Position numbers and translations under genes: made by a program. The notes under the pieces were generated by a model. That model saw nothing but the letters and a program-made list of their open reading frames with translations, did not search any database and was not told the origin of the DNA. DNA of 64,000 bases, from NCBI RefSeq assembly GCF_030056665.1, contig NZ_JASHIG010000014.1, one strand, 5' to 3'. This document shows, piece by piece, positions 51,750 through 61,120 of this stretch. The first letter of the stretch is position 1; each line of letters opens with the position of its first letter. The stretch comes from Flectobacillus roseus (lineage in GTDB: Bacteria; Bacteroidota; Bacteroidia; Cytophagales; Spirosomataceae).

Positions 51750-52625
51750 GTGCAAAAAATTCTTTCAAATCGCGCCGTATGGTATATCGCCCCTACAGTA
51801 TTACTATTCAGTAGTTTTATTGTATTGATATATAGTGGAAATATCCATTTTTCATGGTCTGCCATTCAAGATGGTTTTAACAGTGATTTCGGCTTCTATG
51901 TACTTGTGGGATTGGGAGCACAACTAGTAGATGGAACTCTAGGGATGGCATATGGCGTAACTTCTACTTCATTTCTATTGAGTTTGGGAGTGCCACCTGC
52001 CGTAAGTAGTACAAGCGTACACGTAGCCGAAATGTTTACAACAGGTGCTTCTGCTATATCGCATTTTAAGTTTGGAAATATCAACAAAAAGTTATTTCGC
52101 AACTTATTAATTCCTGGCGTATTAGGCTCTGTTACAGGTGCTTATTTACTTGCTGATTTTATTGATGGAAATGTTATAAAACCCTACATTTCTATTTACA
52201 TGATTATTTTAGGGATTATTATTATTAGAAAAGCGCTTCAAAAAAATATTGTTAAACAACGTACCAAGCGTTTGGGATTGTTAGCTGTCTTTGGAGGCTT
52301 TATGGATTCTATTGGTGGTGGTGGTTGGGGACCAATCGTAACTTCATCTCTCTTGGGTAGAGGTCGTGACCCACGCTATACTATCGGTTCGGTTAACGCA
52401 GCAGAGTTTGCCGTTTCATTTGCCAGCGGTATTACTTTCGTACTTTTTGAAGGCGTCAATTCTTGGCAGGTAGTGTTGGGCTTGATTGTTGGCGGTACGG
52501 TAGCTTCACCTTTAGGCGCTATTTTCGTCAACAAAGTAAAACGCAAACCTATGATGATTTTAGTTGGAACGCTCGTAATCATTATTAGTTTAAGAACGAT
52601 TATCAAAGGTTTTCATCTAATCTAA
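51750..52625 (+). CDS. TauE/SafE-family permease
   Basis: This 291-residue inner-membrane protein starts with GTG. It has about eight hydrophobic helices in two related halves (GAQLVDGTLGMAYGVTSTSF near 53-72; GFMDSIGGGGWGPIVTSSLL near 186-205) characteristic of TauE/SafE. Members move sulfite, sulfoacetate, sulfate or related anions. The GTG start is used because it opens the frame directly after the leader. With its palindromic operator, promoter and long leader it is clearly regulated; sulfur limitation is the likeliest signal, by inference. Confidence 0.88.
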   Translation: MQKILSNRAVWYIAPTVLLFSSFIVLIYSGNIHFSWSAIQDGFNSDFGFYVLVGLGAQLVDGTLGMAYGVTSTSFLLSLGVPPAVSSTSVHVAEMFTTGASAISHFKFGNINKKLFRNLLIPGVLGSVTGAYLLADFIDGNVIKPYISIYMIILGIIIIRKALQKNIVKQRTKRLGLLAVFGGFMDSIGGGGWGPIVTSSLLGRGRDPRYTIGSVNAAEFAVSFASGITFVLFEGVNSWQVVLGLIVGGTVASPLGAIFVNKVKRKPMMILVGTLVIIISLRTIIKGFHLI

Positions 52626-52648
52626 ATTTAAACCTGCTATAAGTTTTA

Positions 52649-52727
52649 GGCTGTAAGCATTAAGCGAAAAAATGTCTATTTTGTCACTTTTGCTCTTTTA
52701 GCTTAAAGCACATTACCTAAGGCATAA
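52649..52727 (+). repeat. Heptad repeat arrays (RGCTNTN-like)
   Basis: GGCTGTA, AGCATTA, AGCGAAAA (52649-52670), then after 29 bp AGCTTAA, AGCACAT, TACCTAA, GGCATAA (52700-52727). It lies just after the permease gene and before the third palindromic operator. Confidence 0.6.
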
Positions 52728-52770
52728 GACGGAGTAGTTCAACAGAATGCTCCTTTTATTTTAGCGAAAA

Positions 52771-52791
52771 AGTATATAAAAATCATATACT
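52771..52791. promoter_or_regulatory. 21-bp palindromic operator, copy 3
   Basis: Perfect arms AGTATAT and ATATACT flank AAAAATC. It is 244 bp before the TonB receptor ATG. Confidence 0.6.
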
Positions 52792-52842
52792 AAATAGACT
52801 TATAAATTAAATCAAATATGTATTCTAAACCAAATTTATCAC

Positions 52843-53002
52843 ATTCAAATGCTTGTCTATCAATCCATTTGAATCTAGTAGAAAGACAGTATTTATTCTG
52901 TTGAAGCACAAAAAAGACCAAGAGGCAGTAACCTCGTTGGTCTAGTTCAACTAAAGTAATATCAATCACTAGATTTTGACAGCGAGCTTGGAACCGAGCT
53001 GT
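52843..53002 (+). promoter_or_regulatory. Multi-hairpin leader of the TonB receptor gene
   Basis: Three stem-loops follow one another: 52843-52851 with 52866-52874 (9 bp); 52915-52925 with 52932-52943 (11 bp, one bulge); and a hairpin near 52979-53002 (GACA/TGTC outside GCTTG/CGAGC), followed by ATATTTTT. The second has a T-run on its minus-strand side only, so it is not a plus-strand terminator. No B12-box or other known riboswitch core was found. Confidence 0.45.
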
Positions 53003-53034
53003 CGAGATATTTTTCAATCAAACAATTAAAATTA

Positions 53035-55599
53035 ATGAAAAAACTTTTATTTGTCATTATCGCCGTAATGGCGGTCAGCATTTCAAATATCGCCACAGCA
53101 CAAAACAAACCTATTATCAATGCTACAGTATCTGGTAAAATCGTAGATTCAAAAACGAATGAACCACTTATTGGTGCAGCTGTTCAAATTAAAGGAACTA
53201 CCAACGGTTCGACAACCGATGTGAACGGTGATTTCTCATTGATTACGGGTCAAAAACTTCCGTTTTCAGTGATTATTTCCTTTGTAGGTTACTTGAAAAA
53301 AGAAGTAGTTATTACAGCAGATAAAGCTGAAATCAAATTAGATGAAGATGTAAGTCAATTGGCTGATGTTGTAGTATCGTCTCGTCGTCGCCAAGAGGCT
53401 GTTCAAGATATTCCAATTCCTATTGCAGTAATTCGTGGAGCAGCGGCCGAGGATGCAGGTGCATTCAACGTAAACCGTTTGAAGGAATTAGTACCAACAG
53501 TACAGTTATATGCTTCAAATGCTCGTAACACAACATTAAATATCAGAGGGTTAGGCTCAACATTTGGTCTAACGAACGATGGTATCGACCCAGGTGTTGG
53601 TTTTTATGTAGACGGGGTATATTATGCACGTCCAGCAGCTACAGCATTAGACTTCGTTGATATTGAGCGTGTTGAAGTTTTACGAGGACCACAAGGAACA
53701 TTATTTGGTAAAAACACCACTGCTGGTGCATTCAATATCACTACTCGTGAAGCGAGTTTTACACCAAGTGCAAGTTTTGAACTGAGCTATGGTAACTACG
53801 GTTACATTCAAGCTAAAGGTTCTATTTCTGGACCAATCAACAAGCACTTAGCAGCAAGACTATCTTTTTCAGGTACACAAAGAGACGGTCTTCTTTACAA
53901 TACAAAGACACAGCAAAACATGAACGATATTAACAACCTAGGTACTAGAGGCCAGTTGTTATATACGCCTTCAGAAAAAGTAAAAATCACTTTGATTGGT
54001 GACTATACAGCTCAAAAACCTAACGGTTACGGCTGGCCAGTGGCTGGTGTAGTGACGACAAAACGTGCTGCCTATCGTCAATTCAACGCAATTATAGCTG
54101 ATTTGAACTATAAATTACCTTATTCAAGTGCGTTTGAAAGAGTGTTAGATTTAGATACTCCTTCCAAAGCAGACAATAGTTTAGGTGGTGTATCTGCCAA
54201 TGCAGATATTAAAATTGGTAACGGTACTTTGACTTCGACGACAGCTTGGCGTTTTTGGAAATGGACTCCATTGAATGACCGTGATTATACAGGTTTGCCA
54301 ATTTTCACCATTTCATCAGGTAATTCAGTACACGACCAATGGTCTCAAGAATTACGTTATTCAGGAAAAGTTGCTGATAATTTGAGCGGTGTAATTGGTG
54401 TATTTGGTTTGTGGCAAGATTTGAAATCAGACCCTGTTCAAACAGAAGAAGCTGGTTCGGCACAATGGCGTTTTGCTCAAAGCTCAACAAGTGCGCTTTG
54501 GAAAACACCAGGCTTATTTGATAACTTCGGTATTCGTACAACTAACCGTATCCAAAGCACAAGTTTGGCAGCATTTGCTCAAGTAGACTGGGCGATAAAC
54601 GATAAATTGCACGTATTGCCAGGTTTGCGTTATAACTATGATAAAAAAGTAGCCAACTACAAAAGAGAAACTTATGGTGGTTTGCAAACGACAGATGCAG
54701 CATTGTTAGCCTTGAAAAATGCCGTTTACACCAACCAAGCATTTGACACTGATGTAAGTGAAAGTAATGTTTCGGGTCAATTGACATTACAATATAAAGC
54801 TTCTAAAAACATCAACGCTTACGGTACATATGCCATCAGTTACAAACCAGTAGGTATTAATATTGGTGGTTTGCCAACAGCAAACGGTCAAATCTTACTA
54901 GATCTAGCTAAAGTAAAACCAGAAGGTGTAACTCACTATGAATTAGGTGTTAAAACACGTCCTACAGCCAATTCATTCTTGAACATTGTTGTGTTTAATG
55001 ACAATATTAAGGATTACCAAACTCAAGTGCAAACACCAGAACCAGGTGTAAACAGAGGTTATTTGGCAAATGCGGAGAAAGTTCAAGTGAGAGGTGTTGA
55101 AGTGGAAGGAAACGTGAGATTAACACACTTTACCTTCAATGGGTCGATTGCTTACACAGATGGTAAATATGTATCATTCACAAATGCTCCAGTACCTTTG
55201 GAAGAAGTAGGCGGTGCTCAGGCATTTAAAGATGTTTCGGGAGGAGATCTTCCAGGTATTTCAAAATGGACAGGTTCATTTGGTGCTGAGGCTACAACTA
55301 AAGGTGTATTCTTTGGATTGAAAGGTAACTATTTCGTAGCGGCTGACGTTTATTTCCGTTCGAAATTCTCTTCAAGTCCATCACCTTCTCAGTATTTGAA
55401 CATTGAAGGGTATTCATTATTGAATGGTCGTTTAGGTTTCAGAGCATCAAACGGTATCTCTATCTATGTTTGGGGAAGAAACCTTGCTAACACCGACTAT
55501 TACGAGCAATTACTAGCAGCACCAGGTAGTGCAGGGCAATACGCAGGTATCCTCGGCGACCCTCGCACATATGGCGTAACATTGAGATACTCGTTCTAG
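53035..55599 (+). CDS. TonB-dependent receptor with CarboxypepD-like domain (not SusC type)
   Basis: This 854-residue outer-membrane receptor has a signal peptide (1-22, ATA-Q), a carboxypeptidase-D-like domain (about 30-112), a plug (about 125-240; VDGVYYARPAATALDFVDIE, RVEVLRGPQGTLFGKNTTAG) and a 22-strand-type barrel ending GVTLRYSF. It lacks the SusC signature and a SusD partner, and resembles siderophore or small-molecule receptors. The shared operator with a TauE/SafE gene suggests import of a sulfur compound; iron uptake is the main alternative. Confidence 0.92.
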   Translation: MKKLLFVIIAVMAVSISNIATAQNKPIINATVSGKIVDSKTNEPLIGAAVQIKGTTNGSTTDVNGDFSLITGQKLPFSVIISFVGYLKKEVVITADKAEIKLDEDVSQLADVVVSSRRRQEAVQDIPIPIAVIRGAAAEDAGAFNVNRLKELVPTVQLYASNARNTTLNIRGLGSTFGLTNDGIDPGVGFYVDGVYYARPAATALDFVDIERVEVLRGPQGTLFGKNTTAGAFNITTREASFTPSASFELSYGNYGYIQAKGSISGPINKHLAARLSFSGTQRDGLLYNTKTQQNMNDINNLGTRGQLLYTPSEKVKITLIGDYTAQKPNGYGWPVAGVVTTKRAAYRQFNAIIADLNYKLPYSSAFERVLDLDTPSKADNSLGGVSANADIKIGNGTLTSTTAWRFWKWTPLNDRDYTGLPIFTISSGNSVHDQWSQELRYSGKVADNLSGVIGVFGLWQDLKSDPVQTEEAGSAQWRFAQSSTSALWKTPGLFDNFGIRTTNRIQSTSLAAFAQVDWAINDKLHVLPGLRYNYDKKVANYKRETYGGLQTTDAALLALKNAVYTNQAFDTDVSESNVSGQLTLQYKASKNINAYGTYAISYKPVGINIGGLPTANGQILLDLAKVKPEGVTHYELGVKTRPTANSFLNIVVFNDNIKDYQTQVQTPEPGVNRGYLANAEKVQVRGVEVEGNVRLTHFTFNGSIAYTDGKYVSFTNAPVPLEEVGGAQAFKDVSGGDLPGISKWTGSFGAEATTKGVFFGLKGNYFVAADVYFRSKFSSSPSPSQYLNIEGYSLLNGRLGFRASNGISIYVWGRNLANTDYYEQLLAAPGSAGQYAGILGDPRTYGVTLRYSF

Positions 55600-55607
55600 G
55601 TATTTAG

Positions 55608-55738
55608 TGAGTTAGTGAATGGTGAGTTAGTGAATTTTGAATTATTAACAAATGAAGACGCAATGTATTGCGTTTCTACAGATAAGGAAAAAATCATCAC
55701 TCACCATTCACCAATTCACAACTAACTAATTCACTCAA
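55608..55738. repeat. Inverted pair of TGARTNN arrays around a short palindrome
   Basis: Plus-strand units TGAGTTAG, TGAATGG, TGAGTTAG, TGAATTT, TGAATTA (55608-55645) face minus-strand units of the same family (TGAATTGG, TGAATGG, TGAGTGA) at about 55690-55738. Between them ACGCAATGTATTGCGT (55658-55673) is a perfect palindrome. The block fills the gap between the converging TonB receptor and histidine kinase genes and may also serve as terminator. Confidence 0.7.
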
Positions 55739-57008
55739 TACTAAAGCACGTCCAGCCGTCTTCTTGGGTTTTTAAGGAGAATTGAAAATGATGATTCATT
55801 AATATTTCACGACATAACATGAGTCCAATTCCTTGTCCATCAGGTTTATTACTAAAGAATGGCGTGAATAATAAATGGGCTTGTTCGGGCGGAATGGGTT
55901 TTCCATTATTTTTTATTCGTATTCCCTTTTCTGACAAAGTCACAATAATCTGATTTCCAGAATCACAAGCTTCAATCGCATTTTTTAACACATTCACTAG
56001 TACTTGCTCAATTTGCCCACGGTCAATAATCATCCATTTTTCTTTTTCTGGCGCTTTCCAAATCAACTCTATTCCTTTTTCGCTAGCACGACCTCTCCAA
56101 AGTTCTACCATATTGGCTAAGACTTCATTCAAAGATTGTTTTTCAAGATGGGGTTCTGGCAAACGAACTACATCTGCAAATCTTCGCATAAATACACACA
56201 GTCGCTCGTTACGGTCAGAAGCTACTTCTAAGGCATGTAGCAAATGTGGCTCTTCAACCATCTGTTGCGCTACATTCAAAATCGAGTTTACTGCTCCTAT
56301 CGAATTGTTTACTTCATGCGCCATCATTCTAATTACTTTCCCATAGGCTTTCTTTTCTGTCGCCAAAATTTCTGAAGTAAGTTCTTCTATCATCAGAAAA
56401 GGTCTTGAAAATCCTTTATCCATAAAAAATGAACGCTGAATTTTGAACGTCGACAAGCCATTAATCTGAACAGTTTTTGATTCACCATCTTGCAATTCTT
56501 GTAGGGCATTCACAATTGGGTGACCAAGTACCGAAAGAGATTGATGAATAAATTGACCTTCTGAAATACCAAATAAATCTTGAGCTTTAGGATTGATTTT
56601 CAATAAATTTCCATCAAAATCCAACACCAATATGGCAATTGGAGACGCTTGAATGAGTTTTTCTAGAAAAAAATGCTGTTCCGTTAACTGTAGTCGCTCG
56701 GTACGAAGCTGTTCTATCATTTGATTATAAACCTCTATCAGCTGGTCAAGCTCAGTTGTTCCAACTGGACGAAGTTTAATAGAAAAATCTTGGTCACGCA
56801 TAGCTTCGGCTCCCATCAAAAGTAGTTTAAACGGGCGGTCGATAGCTTGGTAAAGTACTACAGAAATTATCAATGAAAGTAACACAAGCACTTCCGAAAT
56901 GATAAAGTACAATTTGTTGGCAGATAAAACCTTAAAGGCTAACAACATGATAATGGCATGAAGAAAGCCCAAGTAAAGCAAATATCTTACTCGTAACGAA
57001 ATACGCAT
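55731..57008 (-). CDS. Sensor histidine kinase of the efflux operon
   Basis: This 425-residue membrane kinase has two N-terminal membrane helices (about 8-28 and 32-54) with almost no periplasmic loop, a HAMP-like segment (55-110), a PAS domain (about 118-215), a phosphoacceptor region with MMAHEVNNSIG (His 231) and a HATPase domain (NVLKNAIEAC, GQGIGLMLCREI). The short loop suggests that it senses from the membrane or through PAS. It lies 40 bp after the response regulator gene and is the last gene of the efflux operon. Confidence 0.92.
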   Translation of the reverse strand: MRISLRVRYLLYLGFLHAIIMLLAFKVLSANKLYFIISEVLVLLSLIISVVLYQAIDRPFKLLLMGAEAMRDQDFSIKLRPVGTTELDQLIEVYNQMIEQLRTERLQLTEQHFFLEKLIQASPIAILVLDFDGNLLKINPKAQDLFGISEGQFIHQSLSVLGHPIVNALQELQDGESKTVQINGLSTFKIQRSFFMDKGFSRPFLMIEELTSEILATEKKAYGKVIRMMAHEVNNSIGAVNSILNVAQQMVEEPHLLHALEVASDRNERLCVFMRRFADVVRLPEPHLEKQSLNEVLANMVELWRGRASEKGIELIWKAPEKEKWMIIDRGQIEQVLVNVLKNAIEACDSGNQIIVTLSEKGIRIKNNGKPIPPEQAHLLFTPFFSNKPDGQGIGLMLCREILMNHHFQFSLKTQEDGWTCFSIE

Positions 57009-57048
57009 CAGCTAAAGAAGTTGAAAAGGCTGTAATAGATTTTTTAAA

Positions 57049-58419
57049 TTACTCTTCCGAATAAGGAATACCAAATTTTTCTAACCTACGATATAACGCA
57101 AACCGTGTAATACCCAACGACCGAGCAACTCGACTAATGTTATTTTGATGAAAAGACATCGCTTTTCGTATCATCAAAAGCTCCATTTCTTCTAGTGTCA
57201 GTGTTCCCACTTCGGGAAACGCATTTTTGGGTGCAGAGTTAACCTGTGAGATATTTTTCTGAAAATCGCTTATTTCCAACTGGTCATTTGGACTTAACAA
57301 AATCGTTTTTTCAACCAGATTTTTCAACTGACGAATATTCCCTGGCAACACCAATGTTTGTAACCATTGTAGGGCTTTTGATGAAATCTTAAGTTGCGGT
57401 CTTTCGTAAATAACTTTCAGGTTATCAGCAAAATACATAGCCAAAGAAGCAATATCAGTAGGACGTTCTCGCAAAGCAGGGAGCTTAACAGAGATAAGAT
57501 TGATACGATAAAATAAGTCTTCTCTGAAAGTACCTTGAGCTACCATTTCTTCCAAATTGCGATTGGTTGCACAAATCACCCGAACGTCGACGGTTTTGGA
57601 TTTACTACTTCCTAAAGGCTCAAAGGTTCTATCTTGTAATACCCGCAGCAATTTTACCTGACTTGATAAATCTAAATCTCCTATTTCATCCAAAAATAAA
57701 GTACCTCGATTGGCTAGTTCAAAACGTCCAATTCTGTCCGACTTGGCATCTGTAAATGCCCCACGAACATGACCAAATAATTCGCTTTCGAATAAAGTAG
57801 CAGATATTCCTCCCAAATTTACTTTGACAAATGGACGAATTCTTCTTTTACTATTTTGGTGAATAGCCTCAGCAATCAACTCTTTTCCTGTACCACTTTC
57901 GCCAGTTATCAATACTGGAGCATCGGTTGGTGCTACCCTTCCGATGGTTTCAAGTATAGATAAAAGTTTGGAATCATCACCGACTATATGCTCAAAATCA
58001 AATTTTTGGTCTAACTTTTTTCGGGTAGAAATACTTTCCGTTTTTTCCTCTAAATCTAAAATCGTTCTGACAGATTGGAGTAAATGGTCATTTTTCCAAG
58101 GTTTGGTCAAGAAATCTTTTGCTCCTAGTTTCATGCCCTCTACAGCCAAATCGATTGTCCCCCAGCCCGTGAGCAAAATAATCAAAACCTCAGGAAATTC
58201 GGCACGAAGCATTTTTAAAGCCTTCATTCCTTCCTCGCCAGAAGTTTCGATAGAAAAGTTAAGATCAAGAATAACTAAAACAGGTTTAAAAGTAGGAATC
58301 AACTCCCTAGCCACAGCAGGAGAATCACAGGTTTTTACCTGAAATCCCGCCTGCTGTAGAAGGAGTTGTAAAGAGGTTTGAACAGCAAAGTCGTCGTCGA
58401 TGATGAGTATTTTGTTCAT
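57049..58419 (-). CDS. Sigma-54-dependent response regulator (NtrC family)
   Basis: This 456-residue regulator has a receiver domain (phospho-Asp 52 in LVILDLNFS, Lys 106 in FLTKPW), an AAA+ domain with Walker A GESGTGKE (173-180), the sigma-54 contact loop as GAFTDA (220-225; textbook GAFTGA) and Walker B TLFLDEIGD (240-248), and a Fis-type helix-turn-helix (NISRVARSLGITRFALYRRL, about 430-449). It is phosphorylated by the kinase encoded next and activates sigma-54 promoters, probably of this operon. The G-to-D change in the contact loop is seen in other Bacteroidota members. Confidence 0.94.
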   Translation of the reverse strand: MNKILIIDDDFAVQTSLQLLLQQAGFQVKTCDSPAVARELIPTFKPVLVILDLNFSIETSGEEGMKALKMLRAEFPEVLIILLTGWGTIDLAVEGMKLGAKDFLTKPWKNDHLLQSVRTILDLEEKTESISTRKKLDQKFDFEHIVGDDSKLLSILETIGRVAPTDAPVLITGESGTGKELIAEAIHQNSKRRIRPFVKVNLGGISATLFESELFGHVRGAFTDAKSDRIGRFELANRGTLFLDEIGDLDLSSQVKLLRVLQDRTFEPLGSSKSKTVDVRVICATNRNLEEMVAQGTFREDLFYRINLISVKLPALRERPTDIASLAMYFADNLKVIYERPQLKISSKALQWLQTLVLPGNIRQLKNLVEKTILLSPNDQLEISDFQKNISQVNSAPKNAFPEVGTLTLEEMELLMIRKAMSFHQNNISRVARSLGITRFALYRRLEKFGIPYSEE

Positions 58420-58439
58420 TGAAAAGGTAGAAAATTAGT

Positions 58440-58506
58440 ATTTAAGTTGTCAGGCATTAGGCAAATAGTTGTAATATATTTTGCTTAATGCCCACAGCTG
58501 ATAGCC
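58440..58506 (-). repeat. Short mosaic heptad repeat element
   Basis: Minus strand: GGCTATC, AGCTGTG, GGCATTA, AGCAAAA, spacer, TTTGCCTAA, TGCCTGA, CAACTTAAAT. A shortened version of the elements at 26318 and 41163, located inside the efflux operon between a permease gene and the regulator gene. Confidence 0.72.
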
Positions 58507-58514
58507 TATTACTG

Positions 58515-59666
58515 TTACGATTCGTGTAATACAATGGCTGGTTGGATTTTGGCAGCCTGTCGACTTGGATAAAAAGCACAAATCGTGACTAATCCGTAGA
58601 TAATTAAAATCGCCAAAATAATCGCTACCCAATAGACTCCTGAAGCCAAATCAAAAACTTTCAGTATGGGAAATTGTACAGCAAAGAGCAAGCCCACCAG
58701 TATAGCAAAGGTAGCAATAACCCACATTTCGGCAACAAACTGCTTTTGAATATCTGTCTCGGTAGCTCCCATCGCACGACGCACGCCAATTTCTTCACGG
58801 CGTTTTGCAATGTTTACTTTTAGTATTCCGAAAAGTCCCATAGCCACATTGAGCAACAAAAACCCTGCAATAATTGTAAATACAATCATTGGTACCAAGG
58901 CAAGATTATGTTGATTTTGTCGCTGGTCTGTTAAATAACTCACTTCCACAGTCCAACCTACCAACATACTTCCGAGGTCTTTTACCAATTTTGCCTCAAA
59001 ATTAGCGTCGGTTCCAGATTTGAGTTTTAAAACAATTTTTCCTTCTTCAGAGCGTGGCCACATCAATTGGAAGAAAGCAGGCTCATTTTTGGTAAACTCG
59101 CCTTTTGCTTTAAAATTATCAATTACACCAACCACAACTTTATTATCATCAAGCGTTTTCCCGATGGGATTTTCAGTACCAAAAAGAGCATCAGCAGTCT
59201 TTTGATTGATCACCACAGGCTTATTTTTTGCCACAGAATCAGAGGATTGATACCAGCGCCCAGATTTCATTTTTATGTCAAAAACATCTTCAAAATTTTC
59301 ATCTGTGTAATAAATATCTGACAACGTACTAGTCTTTTTACGACTAATCGAACTATTCATTTGACTGAAAGAAAAAGGAGAATTTGAGGACATTTGACTT
59401 ACTTTTTCTACCTCAGGGTAAGCTTTTATTCTTTGTAAAACTTGAGCAAGCTTTTCCGCAGTCTGTACCGTATCTTGGTTGCGAGACAAATCTATTGCCC
59501 ACACTTGCTCATATTCAAATCCTAGGGATTCTCTATAATTATCAAGATTGAAGGTTACCAAAGACATTACCCCGAATAGCACCATAAAAGATGCCCATAT
59601 TTCTATGATCAAAAGGAGGTGACTTCCTTTTCGATTCCATATTAGTTTAACTAAATGCTGTAACAT
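58515..59666 (-). CDS. MacB/FtsX-type ABC transporter permease, second subunit
   Basis: This 383-residue permease has one N-terminal helix (LLIIEIWASFMVLFGVM, about 18-34), a MacB-like periplasmic domain (about 40-245) and three C-terminal helices of the FtsX fold (IVFTIIAGFLLLNVAMGLFG; AKRREEIGVRRAMGATETDI is the conserved cytoplasmic loop). It forms the membrane part together with the 59709-60953 protein and the ATPase. These proteins use ATP to drive substrates already in the periplasm through a TolC-like duct. Confidence 0.9.
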   Translation of the reverse strand: MLQHLVKLIWNRKGSHLLLIIEIWASFMVLFGVMSLVTFNLDNYRESLGFEYEQVWAIDLSRNQDTVQTAEKLAQVLQRIKAYPEVEKVSQMSSNSPFSFSQMNSSISRKKTSTLSDIYYTDENFEDVFDIKMKSGRWYQSSDSVAKNKPVVINQKTADALFGTENPIGKTLDDNKVVVGVIDNFKAKGEFTKNEPAFFQLMWPRSEEGKIVLKLKSGTDANFEAKLVKDLGSMLVGWTVEVSYLTDQRQNQHNLALVPMIVFTIIAGFLLLNVAMGLFGILKVNIAKRREEIGVRRAMGATETDIQKQFVAEMWVIATFAILVGLLFAVQFPILKVFDLASGVYWVAIILAILIIYGLVTICAFYPSRQAAKIQPAIVLHES

Positions 59667-59708
59667 GATTGTTGGGTTTTGAGGGTGATTTTGTTTTTCC
59701 TGAAAAAT

Positions 59709-60953
59709 CTACTGTCTTTTGAGTGCATCAATGACTTTCATTTTGGCCATTCTGAAAGCAGGAGCTACGCCAGAAAGTAAACCAAACACCAAACACACTA
59801 ATAGACTTACTCCAAAAACAGGCAAATTGATAGTCAAATCTGAGTAGAGAATCAGGCCACTTCTATTAAATATGTAAATCCCTACACTAGTCAGAATTAA
59901 AGCAATAGCCCCCCCAATAAAAGTAATGAAGATATTTTCGACGATAAACTGAAACGCCAACGTACGAGTTGGTGCGCCAAAGGCCTTACGTACACCTATT
60001 TCGGAGGCCCTTTCCAAAATTCTACTTACATTGAGATTGACCAAGTTGATAGCAGGTAATCCCATGAGCATCAACAATACCAAACCTACTACTAGATAAA
60101 ATTTATTACCGATTTCCTGATGAAAAACACCATACAACATTGTATCCGTATAGGTTTGAGCATGGGTATCAATAATGGTGTACTTAGTATTTCCTATATT
60201 TATAGGTACTGGAATTTTGGATACATTATTATCAAACTCAGATTTTATTTCTGGAAAATCAGAAGAGCTATTTGCCTCTATAATTGCGACAAAAGTGCCT
60301 TGTAAGCCTGTTCTTTGATAATTGCTTTTGGGTAAATTATAAGGAAAAAACATATCCGAAAACGTCAGAATACGAGTAACTGGACCAGCTTTTACTACGC
60401 CAATTACCTTATATTTTTCATTATCGACTTCAACCATTTTCCCAATAACAGACTCAGATGAATTATCAAAAAATTGTTCTCTCATTGCATCAGTGATCAC
60501 AACCACACGGTCGCCATTGGCAATATTAGTTTGATTGAAAGGCTTTCCTTCCAAAAATTCATAGCCCGTGATTTCCCAAAAATTGGTATCACAATATTTT
60601 GTACTAACCTTTATTCTTTTACCATTGATGTAGGAATTGGCAGAGGTAATCATTGATGAAACACTTGTTCGTTTTGGAGTTTTGAGTGTTTCAACATACT
60701 TTTTGTAAAAATCATAAGAAATAGGACCTCCCATCTGAGAAGTTCGGGCGGAGTCCTGTAAGAACAAATTCATGATATACAATGATTTATCACGATTTTG
60801 CTCTGGATAGTGGCTTCCTACCAAATGGTCAAGAAAAGAAGTAATCATCATCAACACCGTAAGGGTAATACTTATCCCAAACAAGGTAATGAAAGTATAG
60901 AAAGGATGCCTTAACAACACTTTCCATGCAATTTTGATATAGTTGAGTAACAT
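59709..60953 (-). CDS. MacB/FtsX-type ABC transporter permease, first subunit
   Basis: This 414-residue permease has one N-terminal helix (FYTFITLFGISITLTVLMM), a MacB-like periplasmic domain (about 45-280) and three C-terminal helices with the loop LERASEIGVRKAFGAPTRTL. It is related to, but clearly distinct from, the permease 42 bp downstream, so the exporter is probably a heterodimer. The gap before it, after the ATPase gene, contains a hairpin and a heptad repeat. Confidence 0.9.
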   Translation of the reverse strand: MLLNYIKIAWKVLLRHPFYTFITLFGISITLTVLMMITSFLDHLVGSHYPEQNRDKSLYIMNLFLQDSARTSQMGGPISYDFYKKYVETLKTPKRTSVSSMITSANSYINGKRIKVSTKYCDTNFWEITGYEFLEGKPFNQTNIANGDRVVVITDAMREQFFDNSSESVIGKMVEVDNEKYKVIGVVKAGPVTRILTFSDMFFPYNLPKSNYQRTGLQGTFVAIIEANSSSDFPEIKSEFDNNVSKIPVPINIGNTKYTIIDTHAQTYTDTMLYGVFHQEIGNKFYLVVGLVLLMLMGLPAINLVNLNVSRILERASEIGVRKAFGAPTRTLAFQFIVENIFITFIGGAIALILTSVGIYIFNRSGLILYSDLTINLPVFGVSLLVCLVFGLLSGVAPAFRMAKMKVIDALKRQ

Positions 60954-61073
60954 ATTTTTTGCTTTTTAAAAAGTATAACTTGATTTTAGTCTAAAGAATA
61001 TTGGAGTACAAACTGCTATGTTTTTAAATAGAAAATCTAACCCCAACTATTGAATAAAGGATGGGATTGTGGT

Positions 61074-61109
61074 AAAAAAAAGCATGTCAATACTTAATTA
61101 AAGTATTGA
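61074..61109 (-). terminator. Hairpin inside the efflux operon, after the ATPase gene
   Basis: A 9-bp stem (61087-61095 with 61101-61109) with a 5-nt loop is followed on the minus strand, after 5 nt, by eight T residues. It could be a partial terminator that reduces permease and regulator expression. Confidence 0.5.
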
Positions 61110-61120
61110 TTATTAAAATT

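Noticed and set aside
52790..53017. Minus-strand frame of 75 codons before the TonB receptor
   Set aside because: It coincides with the stem-loops of the receptor leader and has no protein features. The T-run on the minus side of the hairpin at 52915 hints at a minus-strand transcript, but not at this frame.
52843..53034. Cobalamin riboswitch before the TonB receptor
   Set aside because: No B12-box (GCCACTG) and the region is shorter than the class requires.
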